64,000 bases of DNA from Streptoalloteichus hindustanus. GTDB lineage: Bacteria > Actinomycetota > Actinomycetes > Mycobacteriales > Pseudonocardiaceae. Position numbers and translations under genes: made by a program. How positions within the stretch are numbered: position 1 is the stretch's first letter; every line of letters starts with the position of its first letter. Of the stretch, positions 61,271-64,000 are shown in pieces. The stretch covers positions 1 through 64,000 of the forward strand of contig NZ_FQVN01000014.1 of NCBI RefSeq assembly GCF_900129375.1. The letters run 5' to 3'. A model generated the notes under the pieces. It searched no databases and was not told the origin of the DNA. It was given only the letters and a program-made list of their open reading frames with translations.

Positions 61271-61662
61271 TGAGGGTCGAGTTGACAGGCCTGTCCTTCA
61301 CCGAGTCGGGGTCCATTGTGGAGTTCCGCTGCTCGGCGGGGGAGGGTGCGGGGTTGTGGGTCTCGAACGATCCGCCGCGGGTGGGCGGGACCTGTGACGT
61401 GGAGCTGGACGTGGAAGCTGAGATGGCGTCAGAGGTCCGACTCCGTTCTGGTGGTGTGGCGGGACTCCGGCTCCGGGGTGAGCACGTCGTCCTGAGTGGA
61501 CAGCTGCGGGTGCTTCCGGAGGAGGCCGTCTACCTGGAGGTGGGCGGATCGACGGTGTCGGTCGAGCTGCCCGAGGACGTCGATCTCCCCGGCGAGTCCG
61601 GTGATCTGGTCGAGTTGACCGTGGCGAGGACAGTGGTCCGGTTGTTTCCCCACAACCTGTGA
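61270..61662 (+). CDS. candidate immunity protein for the RHS toxin
   Basis: The 130-residue product starts at an ATG overlapping the RHS stop by one base (TGATG). It is predominantly beta-stranded and acidic (CDVELDVEAEMASEVRLRSG, LRGEHVVLSGQLRVLPEEAV), with no signal peptide. RHS polymorphic toxins are almost always followed by a small dedicated immunity gene, so position supports that role; no known immunity family was recognised. Confidence 0.65.
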   Translation: MRVELTGLSFTESGSIVEFRCSAGEGAGLWVSNDPPRVGGTCDVELDVEAEMASEVRLRSGGVAGLRLRGEHVVLSGQLRVLPEEAVYLEVGGSTVSVELPEDVDLPGESGDLVELTVARTVVRLFPHNL

Positions 61663-61702
61663 AGAACAGTGGCGGCCGATCCCGGAGGACGCCGGACACG
61701 CG

Positions 61703-61740
61703 TCAGGGGTGGAGGCGGCTTCGCCCGCCTCCACCCCTGA
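61703..61740. terminator. bidirectional hairpin terminator
   Basis: A 16-bp perfect stem (TCAGGGGTGGAGGCGG) with a six-base loop between the immunity candidate and the SARP gene. Confidence 0.85.
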
Positions 61741-61747
61741 TCTTCTG

Positions 61748-62479
61748 TCAGTTGCCGCCGGTCAGGATCGCCGCGTGTTGCTCCCGCAGCTCAGGGCCGG
61801 GGTCGAGGCCCAGTTCCTCGGACAGCAACTGGGACACCTGGCGGTAGGTCGCCAGCGCCTCGGCGCGTCGGCCCGATCTGTTCAGCGCGACCATCAGTTG
61901 GCGCCAGAACTGTTCCCGCCACGGGTGTTCGGCGGTCAGCGCGCGCAGTTCCGGCACCAGCGCGAGATGCCTGCCCAGCGTCAGTTCGGCGTCGATGCGG
62001 CGTTCCACCGCGTTGAGCCGCATCTCCTCCATGCGCGCTCCCTCCTCCCGCAACAGCGGCTCCGAGGTGATGCCCATCAGGGCCGGGCCGCGCCACAGCG
62101 CAAGCGCCTCGGCCAGCAACCGCGACGTTTCCGCCGGGTCGGTGGCGCGCTCGGCCTCCGCGGTCAACAGCTCGAAGCGGGACAGGTCCAACTGCTCGGC
62201 CGTGATCGCGATCAGATAGCCGCCCACGGCGGTGCGGATCACCGCGCCGTGGCCGCCCAATGCCTGTCGCAGGCGCAGCACGTAGTTCTGCAACGTGGCC
62301 ACGGCGCGCAGCGGTGGGCGCTCTGCCCACACGCGCTCGATCAGGGTCTCCGTGGGCACGGTCCGGTTCGGCTTCAGCAGCAGCGCGGCCAGCAGGCCGC
62401 GCAGCTTCGCCGCGCCGATCGCGATCGGCACGCCGTCGTCGTGCACCTCGACCGGGCCCAGCAGCCCGAACTCCAGCAC
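61748..62479 (-). CDS. SARP/BTAD-family transcriptional regulator (short type)
   Basis: The 243-residue protein has an OmpR-like winged HTH at the N-terminus (LEFGLLGPVEVHDDGVPIAI, VWAERPPLRAVATLQNYVLRLRQALG) followed by a bacterial transcriptional-activation domain (LSRFELLTAEAERATDPAET..., EHPWREQFWRQLMVALNRSGR). This is the classic two-domain SARP, usually an activator of specialised-metabolism clusters, with no ATPase/TPR extension. ATG 62479. The nearest gene downstream of its promoter is the Dyp peroxidase; no large cluster is visible in the window next to it. Confidence 0.9.
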   Translation of the reverse strand: MLEFGLLGPVEVHDDGVPIAIGAAKLRGLLAALLLKPNRTVPTETLIERVWAERPPLRAVATLQNYVLRLRQALGGHGAVIRTAVGGYLIAITAEQLDLSRFELLTAEAERATDPAETSRLLAEALALWRGPALMGITSEPLLREEGARMEEMRLNAVERRIDAELTLGRHLALVPELRALTAEHPWREQFWRQLMVALNRSGRRAEALATYRQVSQLLSEELGLDPGPELREQHAAILTGGN

Positions 62480-62503
62480 TTCTCCCCCAAGCTCCGGCGA
62501 AAG

Positions 62504-63523
62504 TCAGCCGGCGTTGATCAGGCGCTGTCCGACGTACTCCTGCGTGCCGGTTCGCGGGCCCGGCAGCACGAAGAAGTAGCCGCCGCCGAACGGCATCACG
62601 TACCTCTCCAGGGCTTCGCCGGCCAGTCCGCGCTGGACCGTCTCGAAGCCGCGCTTCAGATCACGCTGGTAGCACGTGAAGATCTGTCCCGTGTCCTCCG
62701 CGCTCCTGCGGTAGGAGTAGCTCCGGCGCAGGATGCGGCGGCCGCCGCTCTCGGCGGCCCGCCGGACGTGCGCGTCCACCGGCATCTTCGGCAGATCCAG
62801 CCCACCGTCCTTCTCGGACTTCCCGAGCGGGATGTCGCTTTCCTTGCGCCGCCCGAAAACCTGCTCCTGCTCCTCCGTGGTCTTGCGGTCCCACGTCGGC
62901 ATGGCGAGGCGGATCAGGCGCACCACCAGGTAACTCCCGCCCACGCACCACTCGGGCTCGTCGTCGTCCGGCCCGACCCACACCAGGTCGTCCATGGCGG
63001 CGGCGTTCGACGTGTCCGGGTTGCCCGCGCCCTCGCGGAACCCGAAGAGGTTCCGGGAGTCCTGCGACTGGAACCCGTCGATCCGCCACCGGGGCGCGAG
63101 TCCCGGAACGGGCCTGGCCAGCGCGGCCCGCGCGGCCTCGGGCGTGTCGGCGAGCACCTGCACCAACAGGTCGCCATGACACCATTCCGGCGCGAGCACG
63201 TCGTTGCGGAACTCCGGCATCCGCTCCAGTTGTCGCGGCTTGCTCCAGTAGAGGTCGAACCGGTCCTTGAACAACGACGCGCCCACCGCCACCGTGACCG
63301 AGGCGTTCGGGACGGGCGAGCTCAGCGCGCGCAGCGTATCGGCGAGCTCCACCCGGTTCTGGGCCTGGACGTCGAACGCGGCCAGCGTGAACGCGGCCCG
63401 ACCGGGACCCAGCACACCGGGCTGGTGTGCGGCCGCCGGGCGCGGCGGCGGGGCGGTCGTGCAGCCGGCCAGGCCCGCGACCGCGATCGCCGCCAGGAAA
63501 CCGCGGCGGCCGATCTCTGTCAC
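62504..63523 (-). CDS. Tat-exported Dyp-type heme peroxidase
   Basis: The product of about 339 residues begins IGRRGFLAAIAVAGLAGC, a twin-Arg signal that may end in a lipobox (AGC), and has the Dyp motif region NLFGFREGAGNPD in place of the usual GFxDG (Asp replaced by Glu near residue 164) and the heme-ligand histidine in PVDAHVRRA. Dyp peroxidases oxidise dyes, lignin phenolics or porphyrins with H2O2. GTG 63523 overlaps the stop of the upstream gene (GTGA); ATG 63538 is an alternative. The Asp-to-Glu change may affect activity. Confidence 0.85.
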   Translation of the reverse strand: MTEIGRRGFLAAIAVAGLAGCTTAPPPRPAAAHQPGVLGPGRAAFTLAAFDVQAQNRVELADTLRALSSPVPNASVTVAVGASLFKDRFDLYWSKPRQLERMPEFRNDVLAPEWCHGDLLVQVLADTPEAARAALARPVPGLAPRWRIDGFQSQDSRNLFGFREGAGNPDTSNAAAMDDLVWVGPDDDEPEWCVGGSYLVVRLIRLAMPTWDRKTTEEQEQVFGRRKESDIPLGKSEKDGGLDLPKMPVDAHVRRAAESGGRRILRRSYSYRRSAEDTGQIFTCYQRDLKRGFETVQRGLAGEALERYVMPFGGGYFFVLPGPRTGTQEYVGQRLINAG

Positions 63524-64000
63524 AGGTTCAGCGTCCATCCGAGCAGAGCCCCCTCGTCGAGGTCGAAGTTGTCCCGCACCACGAGCTTCCACGTGCCATT
63601 GGCGTCCACAGCGGACAGGTTGATCGGGTAGGTCCGGTCGAGGTCGGTCGCGGTGTCCGCGCTGTCCGCCGCCTTCAGCTCCACCTCGGCGCCGTTGGGC
63701 GCGACGAGCCGCAGCGAGAGGTCACCCCGGAACGGGTGCTCGGCCCGCACCCGCACCGAGGCGTTCTCGGCGACCTTCCGACCGCAGGAGCCGACCTCGA
63801 CGGCGCTGGTGACGGTGCCCCGGTCCGGCACCGCCTGCCGGTTGTCGTTGCTCACCGAGCACACGGCGTCGGCCGGCCCGATGTACAGGAACTTGTTGGG
63901 GGAGCCGCTCTTCAGGGTGCTCTGCTTCAGCACGCCCTCGGTCGCGCGGCCCACGACCGCCCTGGTCACCTCCGCCGGAGTCGCGGTGGGGTTCTGCGCC
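63520..64000 (-). CDS. C-terminal part of an S8 subtilisin-like peptidase with P-domain (truncated at window edge)
   Basis: The open frame enters from the right edge (reads NPTATPAEVTRAV) and matches the C-terminal end of a subtilase catalytic domain (SGSPNKFLYIG) followed by a proprotein-convertase P-domain (residues corresponding to RVRAEHPFRGDLSLRLVAPN and GTWKLVVRDNFDLDEGALLGW). Such secreted proteases are common in actinomycetes. The start lies beyond the window. Its stop overlaps the Dyp peroxidase GTG, so the two are co-transcribed. Confidence 0.75.
   Translation of the reverse strand, partial: AQNPTATPAEVTRAVVGRATEGVLKQSTLKSGSPNKFLYIGPADAVCSVSNDNRQAVPDRGTVTSAVEVGSCGRKVAENASVRVRAEHPFRGDLSLRLVAPNGAEVELKAADSADTATDLDRTYPINLSAVDANGTWKLVVRDNFDLDEGALLGWTLNL

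Noticed and set aside
61748-62479. SARP gene as activator of one of the visible biosynthetic clusters
   Set aside because: It is separated from all of them by the RHS locus or more; there is no positional evidence for a target.
1-64000. CRISPR arrays, insertion sequences, integrases, rRNA and tRNA genes
   Set aside because: No repeat-spacer pattern, transposase/integrase motif or tRNA T-loop with a matching acceptor stem was found in the intergenic stretches examined by eye; a tRNAscan/Infernal run would be decisive.

Overview
The window is about 70% G+C, with GTG/TTG starts, strong AGGAGG-type ribosome sites and family content (XRE/DUF5753, SARP, FxLD lanthipeptide, WXG100-like, WhiB-less accessory DNA) typical of a filamentous actinomycete. 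The recurring TGTCCA..TGGACA palindrome and the gene repertoire would fit Pseudonocardiales (Actinosynnema/Saccharothrix/Lentzea type); that placement is inference. No rRNA, tRNA, CRISPR, insertion sequence or phage integrase was recognised. The window looks like an accessory chromosome segment dense in specialised metabolism and polymorphic-toxin loci.

Layout. 1-3.5 kb: a truncated CDS, HAD phosphatase, tandem GNAT pair, and a divergent TetR-GAP operon with a perfect 28-bp palindrome between them. 3.7-6.7 kb: small membrane/lipoprotein, cysteine-synthase-like PLP enzyme and coupled MFS exporter. 6.7-7.2 kb: beta-carbonic anhydrase. 7.5-14.5 kb: a divergent cluster that I cannot match to a described pathway: M20 peptidase homologue with altered metal ligands, XRE regulator and ASCH-like protein on one strand; AlaDH-family dehydrogenase, two SAM methyltransferase-like proteins, a truncated class-I lysyl-tRNA-synthetase-like adenylating enzyme and a SpeD homologue with a substituted catalytic His on the other. 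14.7-16.3 kb: micro-ORF, hypothetical protein and DUF5753 XRE regulator. 16.4-18.4 kb: exported thioredoxin, rhodanese and LysR. 18.7-21.7 kb: overlapping operon of a tRNA-dependent cyclodipeptide synthase, an NCS1 nucleobase permease and a LysR regulator.

21.9-24.6 kb: an M1-peptidase-like exported protein that has lost HExxH, then thioredoxin reductase. 24.8-27.0 kb: secreted protein, lipoprotein and LolA-like duplicated protein. 27.5-30.2 kb: WXG-type helper and a proline-rich protein ending in a HELGH metallopeptidase domain (type VII effector candidate). 30.4-32.5 kb: P450 plus 3Fe-4S ferredoxin, divergent TetR. 32.6-37.3 kb: serine hydrolase, SDR epimerase/MarR, HxlR/MFS. 37.4-46.2 kb: complete FxLD class-I lanthipeptide locus (precursor, split LanB, LanC, SpaB_C-methyltransferase fusion, TPR-like protein, divergent XRE-TPR regulator) and a NUDIX hydrolase. 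46.4-51.7 kb: secreted ricin-type lectin, secreted serine hydrolase, FAD oxidoreductase, cupin/LysR and a lipoprotein. 51.8-61.7 kb: a 3,152-residue RHS/YD-repeat polymorphic toxin with a C-terminal toxin module and an overlapping candidate immunity gene. 61.7-64 kb: SARP-type regulator, Tat-exported Dyp peroxidase and the C-terminal end of an S8-type peptidase with a P-domain.

How the genes work together: three biosynthetic loci (the SpeD/LysRS-like cluster, the CDPS operon and the FxLD lanthipeptide cluster) each carry their own dedicated regulator, and two loci (the 27-30 kb pair and the RHS gene) look like contact- or secretion-dependent effector systems.
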